A stretch of DNA of 64,000 nt from Drechslerella dactyloides (lineage: Eukaryota; Ascomycota; Orbiliomycetes; Orbiliales; Orbiliaceae), in assembly GCA_020064725.1 (NCBI GenBank), contig JAGTWJ010000001.1, positions 3,100,001 to 3,164,000 on the forward strand, given 5' to 3'. The position numbers were made by a program, and so were the translations under genes. Below are positions 24,801 to 36,187 of the stretch, in pieces. Under the pieces are notes generated by a model that was given only the letters and a program-made list of their open reading frames with translations, ran no database searches and was not told where the DNA came from. The first letter of the stretch is position 1; every line of letters starts with the position of its first letter.

Positions 24801-26033
24801 ATGTGTTACCTTTCCGTCCAATGTGCCTGCAGGCATAACATCGCAATCCAGAACCCAAACAAAGAATGCATCCGTCCCCGTCATCCGAAAGGCTGCTGGC
24901 TCATTCGCCGTGGCGAGCCAGTCAGCAGCAGATGTCCCGGCTGCGTCGAATACTTTTCCCCAACGACCGAGCAGCTCACCTGGAACGAAGTCATGGCTTA
25001 CCACCTTGATACCAGCATCGACTGGTCCGAAGCCACACTGAGCAACGTCATAACAGCGGACCGGAACCGACATATCAACTGCGAATACGAGCGTCTCGAC
25101 TTTCGTAGAAGGCTACGATGGAAGTTGATGGTCAAATGGGGCCTGTTGCCAGGCTGGAAACTGACCGAGAATGGTGCAATGGTACCCATAAGCAACGAGA
25201 TGGCCGATGATACCGTCGGTAATGGTGCCGATGTGATAGACATCAATCTTGATGATGAGACCAAACAACAACTAGCACCGCTTTTCGATGTTGCAGAAGA
25301 TGGGGAACATTCATCAGGCGAGATGCCCGAGGAGGACGTCGGGGACCTGACGATTGGATACGCACTTAAGCGCGTGTCCAGCGGCCGACTTGAAACTGTC
25401 TTTGAGGACCCGCTCGAAATAGAGGGGCGTGCCAATGTTGAAATGGAAGAGAACGACGAAGCAAACGAGAGCTTCCAACTTACAAGCCCGACAAACACAT
25501 CTACCTCCTCCTCCAACGGCTCCACATCTGGCCTCATTATTCAAGATCTGGGAATTGACGACCTCGCCCTCGTATCCCCACCTCCTGAGATCGAGGATGT
25601 GCTGCCCGATCTCCCACCTTCTCCACAACCCAAGCCGCGGGAACTAATGACCGATCGCCGTCAGAGCCTCAGGCCTCGGATTGGCCTGACGGACGAGTGG
25701 CTGCGTAATATCATTCCCTGGCGTAGCTCCCCTTCAGGCGAGGAAGCATCAACGGAGAATGGCGAAGGAGGCCTCAATGGGAACACCAACGGGGCACAGC
25801 TCCATTCGCACAATCATACCAACGGAAGCGGCCCAAACTTCCTGTTGTGCAGAAGCAGCTCGCCGCAAGCCAAGGCAGGTGAAGGTCAGCCTACTAAGTC
25901 GGATACTATGAAAGAGAGCACGGACGAGGTGGAGGATACGGATGGGGATGGCGTAGATGGAGGTGTAGACGGCGCGGATGACGATCAAAGCGTATCGAAA
26001 CGCGATGGACATTCGTCATGTTTGCATTCTTGA
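24801..26033 (+). CDS. acidic protein of unknown function, 410 aa
   Basis: A single-exon gene. The N-terminal 55 residues carry Cys/His in a zinc-ribbon-like spacing (C-x4-C-x-C-x-H, then further Cys to CPGC). A charged middle section (about residues 70-115, many Arg, Trp and Lys) follows, and then a long acidic, Ser/Asn-rich and probably disordered C-terminal half ending in runs of Asp and Gly. I do not recognise a family. The structured-then-disordered layout suggests a nuclear or signalling protein, but this is inference. Confidence 0.7.
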   Translation: MCYLSVQCACRHNIAIQNPNKECIRPRHPKGCWLIRRGEPVSSRCPGCVEYFSPTTEQLTWNEVMAYHLDTSIDWSEATLSNVITADRNRHINCEYERLDFRRRLRWKLMVKWGLLPGWKLTENGAMVPISNEMADDTVGNGADVIDINLDDETKQQLAPLFDVAEDGEHSSGEMPEEDVGDLTIGYALKRVSSGRLETVFEDPLEIEGRANVEMEENDEANESFQLTSPTNTSTSSSNGSTSGLIIQDLGIDDLALVSPPPEIEDVLPDLPPSPQPKPRELMTDRRQSLRPRIGLTDEWLRNIIPWRSSPSGEEASTENGEGGLNGNTNGAQLHSHNHTNGSGPNFLLCRSSSPQAKAGEGQPTKSDTMKESTDEVEDTDGDGVDGGVDGADDDQSVSKRDGHSSCLHS

Positions 26034-27627
26034 TTATCTCACGTGAGGCGCAGCTAGGGTTGTGGCCGGTGGTCTTCATTTTGTTCCGGGTCCCACTTTA
26101 ACATCAATGTACGCTAGCATAGCTATATTTTGTACCGTACATTGCACGACCGTGTTTGCTCGCGTGCTGCTGGCAAAGCGTGGCATAGACATACGTTACA
26201 GCTTAGAATATCACACTATTACTCCGGGGCAACCGTGAGATATATTACGTGGCACTGGAAATCAATATCACGAGTTGACTTTTGGGGCTGGCATAGATGC
26301 CGTTTTACATGCCACATACGCCGCTTACGCCGATTTGGAGAGCCAACTCGATCGATATGGCGGAGGCATCTATAGCTAATTCTCTATATCGATACCTCCG
26401 GGTCAGTTTCAACGGTTATCATACAATATGCAACCCGGCTATCGGTAAACTACGGATATAATACGCTCTATTCTACCCTCACCTGATTAAACACTAGACA
26501 TTGCACGTTTCTTTAGTCAGCTAGTATCAGTTCCAAGCAATATGCTAATGAGAAACTTGACTCAAAGTTTTCCCACACCCTATCATGAGATAACATGAGC
26601 AACACACGAACCTGTGCTTTTCCAACAGCTACTCGGGCTCAATCAGTCACAGCTTGAAACGAGGATGGCAGAGTATATCGGTTGGTGGAGTTAGCCGCAA
26701 AGCCCTACCAACAGCAAGAAACTTGTGGAATTGAAGTATCAGCTGTGGTGCACTGGCCACGCTCGTCTTGGCGGTTGGAAGTCCGGACGCATTCTGAATT
26801 CTGTTGACCCTTTCCACCGTTTACGCCTCTGCCAGTGCAACTAGTCCTGTAAAGTGGCTGGCTGCAACGCTTGGGGCTGGTTGATTATTCGCCACGCATT
26901 TGCGTAATTTTCAGTGTAAGAAGTCTGCACAGTCGTTCCTTTCCAGATCCTTATATCGTGACGTGTGGCTGCTGTGCTGAACTAGCTGCGCGCTCCGTAG
27001 TCTTGTGGCTCAGTAGAAGTCAATAGGTATGTCTGTACAATAAGCACATCTCGATTGACGAATATTATGTTGTATAGTGGAAGTAGAAAACTTCCGGTGG
27101 TTATGCTGCTAGTGGTGAACTTTCTCTTTCTAGGTGCAGACCTTGGCAATGGTTGCTGTACTAGTATAAAGTCCAAGTCGTCCAGTGTTTCTTCCAATGC
27201 CTCCTCATGATACAACTTCGAATTCTCTCTATCCCTTGATATTGATGATAGATTTGAACCTATATCTTTAAGCTAGGTCTTGCGTACCCTTCTTAGCAAG
27301 TTCTACCCAAGAACATTCTCTCTCTAGCCTGGGGTACGAGAAATTTATTCATTTCCGCATAGTACACGGCGTTCCACCGAGCTTCGTTGGACTCTTTGAA
27401 GTCCAAGCTGCTCATCGTGCACGATCGTGTAGAAACTTTCAACATACATATATCCAGAAATTCATATCCATCGGTATATCATACATACACATACATATGC
27501 GGAACGAAGCTAATCGAATGGAGACTAGACATTAATTAAGCTTATTTTATTGATGGCATAAAACTATTCATTTCAATCGTAACTAGTTAGCTTCCATCAA
27601 CTGCAAGCCAGACGATTGATACGGAGA
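26034..27627. other. intergenic stretch, nothing recognised
   Basis: AT-rich, with short CATA-type simple repeats near 27480-27500. No gene features. Confidence 0.5.
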
Positions 27628-29339
27628 ATGCTGCTGAGCGAGTTGCTCCTCATGGCGGCTGCGGCTTCAGGCTTAGCCTCCGCTCTAGCTGTCTGGCCGG
27701 CGAGGGACCGTGAAGGCGGAAGGGCAGAAATAGCCCAACCAGAATACATCAGAATCAAACATAATAACTCCCACTATCTGAACAATACGCCGGTGTCTTC
27801 GACTTCAACTATACCCGCAGCGGAGACAAAAATGAAGAAGTTTCGCAGAACCATCAAAGGCGACGTTCTGGTACTTCCGATAACGTCTGTGCCTACAACG
27901 GCAGTATCGTCCCCGGTACCTAGTTCGCCACCTTCGCCTATGCCCGCCAATTTAAATCCGTTGACCCTGTCGAGCGTTGTGCCGTTGCCCACATTCACCA
28001 CGGCACCTACTCATATGGTGGCACCGGGGATATCAGCACCCCCCGATGCCTCGATGCCCGATGTATCGTAAGTACCGTTCAAGCGCCTTCATGTCGATAT
28101 ATATATGTTTGTGTGCTCTTGGGCGTATTTTGGACACTTATATTAACAATAAAAACTCATAGTGGTAGTTCATACCCTGTAACGGCGTCACAGGCCAATG
28201 GTACTTCCACAAGGTACACCACGGTCTATATAGATTCAGAAACTAGCACCACGTACGTTTACACGACGGTGTCCGTGCCACCTCCGCGTCTCGTCAAGCC
28301 GGATCATACGGGGAAATTACACGGAAACGAGTCTACGGTCCGCCATAACGTTCCACCAACATACACAGTGACACGCACTTTCGTCTTGATTACAGATGAT
28401 CCGCAAAATATAGAATATGCTGGGCCTATGACTACCACTACCGAAACGTGGACTCGCGGCTCTAAGGGTCCCACAGCTGGACCGACGCCGGAAGCTGTAG
28501 ACCATACCTCAGACGACGCGGACCAAACCCCAGAAATTAAGGATAAGACCTGGGAAGCCGCGAATGAGAGTCCGGAAGAGAAAAACAAAGATTCTGATGT
28601 AGAAAACCACGCTGCTGAGGAGACCCCAAGCAAGGAACAGACGCCTATCGAGACAACGCCCATTTGGAGAGACCCCAATCGCTTCAAAAACCTCATCGAG
28701 AAATCCCACCTACAGGAAGATTCCTACATATATATCGCCAATGAAAACATATCATCAATGGACGCGACAGCAAAGTCTGATCTCAGAAAATCAATGTCAG
28801 AGGCAAACGATTATTTCCACAGCCTGCAAATCGCACATCGCAATGACAATATTGACTGCTTTGTTCCGCCGAGGTCGGCTGCAGAAGGGACACGCAAGCC
28901 TGATCCCCTAATTTACTGCGATCCAAAAATACGTTTCGGTGTGCGGTTGAACAACCTGAAAGACAAAGGTCTGGTCGTGGACTGTGCGACAGTGTCTAGA
29001 TTCGGTATCTGGTTCGGGCAAGCCGTCTCCGGAGGCATTCCGACTGACAAGCTGCGTGGAACCGGGTTTAGTCATTCGCCGAAGGAATATGTTCAGTATC
29101 CGTCCATGCCCCCTGATTCCGCCGAGAACCGGCCCTGGAGGACAGTTGGGCAGGTATTTGGTGTGCGAGATCCTGATTTCGTGGTGTATATCACCCGTGA
29201 GATTGAGTGCAAGACTAATCGGTATGGAAGCCCGAGCCTTGATGGGACAATTCAGCCCGATCTCTCGGAAGATCACTGGATCAATATAACCAAAGATATT
29301 GATCCAGGAGCAGGGAAGAACAGAAGTCCACAAGAGTAA
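27628..29339 (+). CDS. secreted Ser/Thr-rich protein of unknown function, 538 aa
   Basis: Exons 27628-28067 and 28163-29339, with a 95-bp intron (GTAAGT...CATAG). The signal peptide is MLLSELLLMAAAASGLASALA. A Ser/Thr/Pro-rich region with repeated Thr-Tyr pairs (TTYVYTTV), likely O-glycosylated, runs to about residue 260 and then becomes acidic. The C-terminal 180 residues look folded, with a few Cys (DCF, IYCDP, VDCATV, IECKT). I do not recognise the family. The frame continues past the TAA at 29337 for 26 more codons of the same Pro/Glu-rich character, so this stop may be a recent mutation. Confidence 0.75.
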
Positions 29340-29984
29340 CCTGAAGAGCAGCCTGGACAATCGCCTGAACCGAAACCTGAAAGGCAACCTGAGAACGACG
29401 TTAGGAGAACCACAGTTTAAATTTTGACGGAGGGGTAGGCACTTGGCTGCGGGAGAACTTCTCATCACCTCACAGAGCTTATGTTATAGTCCGAGACCAA
29501 TATATAGTCTAAATTATCTCATAGTTGAAATTTATGCTATCAGTTTAATTCAATATTACAGTTGTCTATTGTAGCATTTGATGACCTTGAAGAAGATTTG
29601 AGGAGACTGAAGTCGAAGACTGAATATTCGAGTACTCGCAGAACTCTGTTCTCCATATTTTCAATCGAATCAGTGAAAAATATCACGAAGCATTGGCACA
29701 ATTCGAGCGTATCCGGTAAGAGGACGGGTGGACCAATTGAACCAAACCCGAGGCACGCAGGGGTAGAGCTATATCGATATATGTATTTATTCTGTGTTAA
29801 CTAGGCGCGTTATCAAAGAAGCCGGATTGTCAGTCCCACGCTGACGGACTCCAGGATGCCTTCGAGAGACCAGTAGACTTGGAAAAGTGTAACTAGTCGT
29901 AGCTATTATACTCAGGCCCACTAAAAGATATCGCTAATGGCGAATCAACCACTTTAAAACTTGGATACTTGGATATGCAGATTT
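29340..29984. other. gap with a possible coding fragment
   Basis: Holds the in-frame continuation of the preceding gene (29340-29420). It also holds a fragment at about 29562-29760 (+) whose translation (DLEEDLRRLKSKTEYSS, FSIFSIESVKNI) loosely recalls the N-terminal helical domain of fungal NACHT/NLR-like proteins. Too short and weak to call a gene. Confidence 0.3.
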
Positions 29985-31631
29985 CTAAAGGTTTCTCCAC
30001 AGTCTCTTCCAAAAGCTATCCTCAGGTTTTAGTCCTTGCCGCCGATACTCCTGAGAGTAGTCAACTGATGCATCGATCTCGAGCGTCTTCTTCGCGCTAT
30101 CCACATCCAATCTTCTGCCCTCGTCTAGATCAATCTCATCCAACCGCCAATACTTCGTTTTATTCCACCACTTAAACGCAACGTATATTATCGGGAATAA
30201 TGGCAACAGGATATAGGCATCCACAAAATTACCCGCGTTGAATGGCGCAAGCGTACTCCATCCTTGCACCAACGCCAGAAACACGTTTGAGAAGACACCG
30301 AAATAAGCATTCCATGGGTATAGGAATGACTTGAATGGTAGTTGATCCGGTGTACGACCCTGCGCTGTCCATGCGCCTCGAAACCGAATGTGAATGAAGC
30401 TGATTGCACCCCACACCAGAAAGGTGGACACGCCAGACAAATTGACGATGTACCCATATGCTTTCCCCGCTCCTGTAGAGACATTCATCATTGAGAGTGC
30501 GCCGAACAGGTTGGAGAATAGGATCGCGATAACAGGTACACCGCGATTATTGGTCCAGCCCAGGAACCGCGGCGCCTTACCATCCTGCGCCATGAAAAGA
30601 ACCGTCCGGGACGCAATGTATATCGATGCGTTAACGGCGGACAGACAGGTGATGAATATGAATGTATTGATGAGGTGAACACCACCGTGCCATCCAGCGT
30701 TCTGAATAGCTATCGTCATCGGTGACTTGAGAGCCCGAGATGCACCGTTGGCAAGACCATCAGCAGTCCAGGGGCATACAAGGCCGAAGAAGAACGCCGA
30801 GCCCATATAGATGAACACGATCCGCCAGAAGACCTGTCGAATGGCAAGTGGGACTGCCTTGGAAGGGTTCTTGGTCTCGGTGGCCGCAACGGCGACGGAT
30901 TCGACGCCAGCGTAGAACGTCGAGCAGAATACGAAAACCGTAGCGACGCCTCTGAACCCGTCCGCGAACGCCCCGGGATTATGCCAGTATTGGAAGCCAA
31001 TTGCCGCGTCCTGGCCAACTAGTCCACCGGATGCGTAGATAATGGCGAAGAAGAAGAATGCGACAAGGCCACCCAGTTTGATCAGCGCCAACCAAAATTC
31101 CGCCTCGCCAAATGCCTCCACGCCGAGTAACTGGAATGCCGTGAATGCGAACCAGAATATCAGAAAATATCCCCACAATGGCACCTTGTCCGACCAAAAC
31201 ACCATAATTGACGATATGGTGTTGTATTCGTTTGCGAGGACAGCGACCCAGATGATAAAATAATTCCAGCCCACCGCCGCGCCGAAGGCCTGATCGACGA
31301 ATCTGTCCGCGAGTTTTGTGAATGCACCGCCAGACGGGTATAATGTCGTAAGTTCTCCGAGTGACTGCATGATACTGAATGCGATTATTCCAATGACACC
31401 GAAGCCGATTATCAATGCCGCTGGGCCTCCATTCGCCAACGCGCCTCCGGAGCCGACAAGGAGACCAGGCCCAATGATTCCCGCCAGCGCCATCATGGAC
31501 AAATGGCGGGTCTTCAAGCCGCGCTTAACTCCAGACTCGGGATCGATAGCATCAGCATCGGCTGCTAGATGCGAGTCTGCTGCGGCAACAGCCGCGCCAC
31601 CCTTTTGGTCGTCGTCTTCGTAGGATGCCAT
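29985..31631 (-). CDS. amino-acid permease, YAT family (APC superfamily)
   Basis: A single-exon gene, 548 aa. A hydrophilic N-terminal tail of about 40 residues precedes RGLKTRHLSMMALAGIIGPG, the first-helix signature of fungal amino-acid permeases. About 12 membrane segments follow, with SLGELTTLYPSGGAF, the conserved ESVAVAATETKNPSKAVP loop and SRTVLFMAQDGKAP. The cytoplasmic C-terminus ends DSFWKRLWRNL. The family takes up amino acids at the plasma membrane in symport with protons. Specificity cannot be read from sequence. The length is normal and no residue I know to be essential is missing. Confidence 0.95.
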   Translation of the reverse strand: MASYEDDDQKGGAAVAAADSHLAADADAIDPESGVKRGLKTRHLSMMALAGIIGPGLLVGSGGALANGGPAALIIGFGVIGIIAFSIMQSLGELTTLYPSGGAFTKLADRFVDQAFGAAVGWNYFIIWVAVLANEYNTISSIMVFWSDKVPLWGYFLIFWFAFTAFQLLGVEAFGEAEFWLALIKLGGLVAFFFFAIIYASGGLVGQDAAIGFQYWHNPGAFADGFRGVATVFVFCSTFYAGVESVAVAATETKNPSKAVPLAIRQVFWRIVFIYMGSAFFFGLVCPWTADGLANGASRALKSPMTIAIQNAGWHGGVHLINTFIFITCLSAVNASIYIASRTVLFMAQDGKAPRFLGWTNNRGVPVIAILFSNLFGALSMMNVSTGAGKAYGYIVNLSGVSTFLVWGAISFIHIRFRGAWTAQGRTPDQLPFKSFLYPWNAYFGVFSNVFLALVQGWSTLAPFNAGNFVDAYILLPLFPIIYVAFKWWNKTKYWRLDEIDLDEGRRLDVDSAKKTLEIDASVDYSQEYRRQGLKPEDSFWKRLWRNL

Positions 31632-32886
31632 ATTGACATCGATAGATCGCGTGAGCTGTGGTACAGCGGATATTAGGCCTGAAGCGGATCGGAAACCGAG
31701 GAGCTACGTGTAATGGTACGGCCCAGGAGAGAGAAGGCTCCGGCTCTGACTTTAAGCCCGTTCCGACATCCATGGTACGGTTCTCTTGCTTTATATCTCC
31801 TTCCCGATTGCCCATCGTCTGCCGAAACTTTCGCAGGCTGACCATCCATTCATCTCCATTCAATTGGAATAGGTGCACCGGCCACGGGTTGCTATCCATG
31901 CCAACGGATGGGACCCCAAGAGGATAGTCGCCGTCGCTAGCGCGGGGGGCAACAGTACCATACCTCCTTCACGGTTGCAGGAATGTTAATACTATGTGTG
32001 TTAGCGTGGGGAGCCAGTTCCCAGGTTTTCGAAAGAAACAATGCATGGATGTGTGACAGAACCATACAGACGCCCGCTTAATGACGCCATTCGGCACCGA
32101 AAGCACACCAAACTCTGAACCGGCTGCAAATTTCTCGAACGATGCGACATTCTCGGAGAAGCCCTGGATTACGTTAAATCTTTACCACAATTTGACCAAA
32201 GGGTGTAGCTGCCACGCGAAAGGTTCATTACATAAACAAATTTTGGATTTGAGGTCTCGTCGGTGCTGGCCGAACCTACCTTATCGGCCTCGCTTTTCGC
32301 ACTTCAGCAGCTCAGCTATCAGATGGTTTACTTGCCGCCGGTACTGCATATTTCGAGCACCTGACTGGCCCGGAAAGCTCACACGACCGTTAGCGTGATT
32401 TGAGGCTTGAATTGCTCAAGTGGGTGTTCCCCGCCTCGAGTCCGAAGGAAATGTCTGAAGGTTAGAGCAGCGAAAATTGTCACGGACTCAGAGCAGACGA
32501 CATGTCAACACATCAAGCAATGCTGTGTGAAGATATCAATAAATCTACCGCGTACGAAATTCACTTAGGCAAGGTATGCAGTCCATCAGGGTATAAATAA
32601 ATGAACAGGGGTGCAAATTATGGGATGATTTAAAAGCTAAGCTATAAGTTTGTATTCAGTAATTGGGGATGGGAGAAGGAAAGGATAATATATCGGACGG
32701 GATTGACACGAGTAGCGAGTAAGCGGTAGAGGGTGGTGATTGCGGAAAATTAAAACGCGTGGATTAACTAAATTCAATAGGAAATATTCCATGAAATCGA
32801 TCAAGGCTATCAGAGGGATTGCAGTGATCAAATGCAGCAATTGACGGGGGAAATCAATCATGGTTGCGCCCAAATAAACTGGGGTG
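31632..32886. other. intergenic stretch, nothing recognised
   Basis: Promoter side of the permease and 3' side of the first finger-BTB gene. No supported feature. Confidence 0.5.
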
Positions 32887-34491
32887 TCAGCCAGTGCCCC
32901 AACCGTCCTCATCAGCGGGGCCAAAGCGTCTGGCACCAGATACCCAACGCTTTCTGCGAGGCGTCGTCAAATGAGTATCGCTAGTCCAAGTTGACGGCCT
33001 CTCTCGTGGAGCCGGAGCCCAAACCCGTTCTAAGATCTGAGTTTCCCTATGCAGCGCAAGGCCACCAGCTTGCACTTCTTTCTTCCCAGAGATACCGCCG
33101 TTGAAGGATTTTTGAGGTGATGCAAGGCCACGCCCAAATTTGGGCAAACTAGTGGTGTTCGCATAGCCCGGTAATGGCTTAATGATGCTCTCCTTTTCGG
33201 CAGCAGCCTCGGTCAACAAGAGCTGGAACGGTGCGAGCTCGACGTCCCCAAGAGTCGGTGCACCGTTAGAGAAGGATATGTGGGTCTTCGAATAGACGAT
33301 AGGAATTGCACTCGCAAGTGCGCGGTTGAGCTTGTGCGCCCCCTCGGCTGAAAGGCTATCGCACAACTGAGTGGCCTTGAGCAAGGCCAGCCCAGCTAGC
33401 GCATTGCTTTTTATCTGCTTTGCTAGGACATATACACTCGCGTGGAGGGCAAGATTCTCTGGATCTCCCTCGGGCTCACCGTATTTCTTCTGATAGCAGT
33501 AATCGACGAACTTTTGGAAAGTCTCCGAGGTGCACTTGAAAGAACTTATGTCAATACTTTGCGTTTTTTCTGCTTCTTTCATAAAGTATTCGGAATGCTC
33601 AAGGACGCCAATATGGATATCGAAAATCTTGTCCGCAAGGTTAATGCTGATGATTTTGCTATGTAGGTTGAGTCAGCTCCATTGTTGTATTTTGACTATC
33701 TGGAGCTTACTTACCTTCCTATCTCTTTGCGGTAGCATTTTGCGCTAGTGTCTGTCTTGTGCAGACTGGGAACGGCTCCAGAGAGACGATTGACTGTAGG
33801 TAATGCGTCCCGAAATCCCCTCAGATAGGCATTGAAGTCGTCGTCATCGGCGTCTTTTTGTTTCGGCTTTGAGGTGGTTTCCAACAACGTGAGGCGAGAT
33901 CGAAGCTCTGCGACTTCAGACTCGAGCCACTTTTCGTTCTCATTCTTCAACGAGGGCTCGGTTTCGAGTTCAATTCCCTTGATTCGGTCATTCGAGCCCG
34001 AAACATTTCCCGCTCCTTGCGGTGGATACAGCTGGACGGCGGCTTGGAAGTTTCTGAGCTTCGGAATCGAGGAAGCTACCAACGTAGACTCGTCAGCAAC
34101 AGCTTTTCGTATGTTCTACCGAACCGGGGTAGGTAGAGAGCTGTGGCTAGCCCATTCTTACAAGCCTTGGAAGATTTGTTGCATGTTGCCTTTTTACTCG
34201 GCTCTGGGGAGCTTTCTGGAGAAGAGTCTGTCTCAGATTCGGGCTCGGCCGGTGCAGGAGTGGTGGCAATGTTGCAGTAGTGCCGATAATCTCCGCAGGC
34301 AGGTGCGGATGTGTGCCCGGTATAGTGACCGAAACACGCATGGCAGACGTTGCAACGCTCGCACTTGCAGTCGATCTTGCAAGCACGGCAGAATCGCGGG
34401 CATCTTGATACAGATGAGTCAATAGTTCAGGTAGACTGATATCGAGAGAGAAGCATGCTTACCGTGGGTCTCCCCAGTTGCAGATGGCCAT
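32887..34491 (-). CDS. finger-BTB paralogue 1, divergent, with inserted linker exon
   Basis: Exons 34463-34491 (29 nt), 34162-34403, 33715-34102 and 32887-33658; 476 aa. After MAICNWGDP comes the eight-Cys finger CPRFCRACKIDC, KCERCNVCHAC, closed by a distal HYC. Unlike its siblings it has an extra exon: a charged linker with a probable coiled coil (ENEKWLESEVAELRSRLTLLE) and an Asp run. The BTB-like part follows (KIISINLADKIFDIHIGVLEHSEYF, then FVDYCYQKKYG, ASVYVLAKQIKSNAL). The C-terminus is a basic tail rather than the usual helical motif. The intron after the finger exon is phase 1; the others are phase 2. The acceptor of exon 3 (AAAAG) is weak. A protein-protein adaptor role is inferred. 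Confidence 0.75.
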
Positions 34492-36187
34492 GTTGCTAGC
34501 CGATGTGAATGTACGAGGCAACGAGGATGACTATGGGTGTGAAAGATACTATCAAGATAATCTCAAAAGCGGGCGAGGCGGCGCGAACGGGATAGGGTGA
34601 ATGGCTGAATGAAGTTGAAGAGCTCTTGTAGAATAGGGTGGCTACGGTGTTGTGAAGAATTGCGGGGAGATCGTGTGGTATTGATAACGAGGAGGTTGGA
34701 TGGAAGAGAGAGATGTAAAGCTTGGGGACAAGTTGACGATGGTTAGAAGTGCGCTTGTCATGGCCATTTGGGCACTAGGCAGTCCACCCTATATCGCCAT
34801 GCCGACTGAGTCTCGACCGCACACGCATCCCAGCCAATGTGCACTGCATGGTAGCATCTGTCATTATTGATACTGTTCCTCGAGCTATCAACTATCCATT
34901 TAGCGAAGACCTTTATGAATTGTCAAGAAGCCAAGGCCTTACTTCATCGCCATGTTAGGGCATGCTAACAGGCAGTTTTGCTCAGCCGCTCTGCCAAAAT
35001 AACACCGCCGTATGCCTCTCCTTTCGAGGCATATTAAGCCCTGGAGCTTCTATCGCACGTTGGCACGTCTGCCCCGAGACTGATTGACACGCACGAAGCC
35101 CTAAAGTCACGCCGAGTCGACATTCTGAAGGCGGACATACTATTAACAAGGCTACCACCGAGTATGACTTCTGTCTTGTTTCGTTCCGGTATCTTCGGGG
35201 CTACATCTTCTAGTCTTTAGCGTAGTATCGAGGTCCTAATTTCCTGTATTGATTGCTAGACCCGTTAGCGAACCGCCACGATGTATATATCATCAAATTA
35301 CGAGGGTAGTTTTGGACGATGCCGCGGCTCAGGCCATACGGACCCACCGTATGCTGGATGGAAACTTTGTCACTCGCTATATATATCTTCTATTGGATGT
35401 ATCTCAATCATACAAAAGACCAAGGCGGCGGACGAGCTGAATGATTGTCGAATGATGATGGGAATACAGAAGGGGGTGAAGCTTGAAATCTGGGAAGAGC
35501 GGCCCATCTTAATATTCCTATCACGCTCCCCAGAGCGCAAGCCGTGATCTAAGATTCAGCACGTTAAGCGTGCAGCGGGTGTATCCGTCTTCATGGTCTC
35601 CCGCTCCATGTGGGTCAATGCTGGGAAGACTCTTATTCATGCGTAGCTCAGCCAGCCATATATTTGCAATGCAGGTAGCTTTGGTATAAACGTGCTTCAA
35701 GGATACACTTGCAACAATTCTATAGACAATAGAGATTATTACCTGAGTTTCATACTCACTTTGTATGACAAGCCATAGTAGCATTTGGCTTACCCACTTG
35801 GATTTACTGGAAAGCCCTGGGTTATAGGTTACTGCACGGCCCCGGGACTGGCCGTCTGGCTCACGAGGTAAGTTACTGCTGTCGTAATTAAGATGCTCAT
35901 CTTCTTGAAGTTCAGAATAACATTTTTTCCTAATTGCGATCTTAAAGTAGCTTTAGCCTTGAGATTAATATGAACACACTTGGTGCCATCAAGCGAAAGG
36001 AAAGTTAGCTTTCGAGTCTGAACAGAAAAACATCAGCAAGTCTAGAGGACCACGAGTAATTGATAATGTCCACAAACATCAGCTTCTAACACAATCATAA
36101 AAGAAGACAACGCCATAGAAACGTATGTAAAGAGATGGAGCTTCTCAATGCGCCCTCTGTAAGCTACGTAAGGAGAAAGTGTGGAGT
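34492..36187. other. intergenic stretch between finger-BTB paralogues 1 and 2
   Basis: No recognised feature; short open frames on both strands only. Confidence 0.5.

Noticed and set aside
28908..29468. 186-codon minus-strand frame
   Set aside because: Antisense shadow of the secreted protein gene; Arg/Leu-rich composition.
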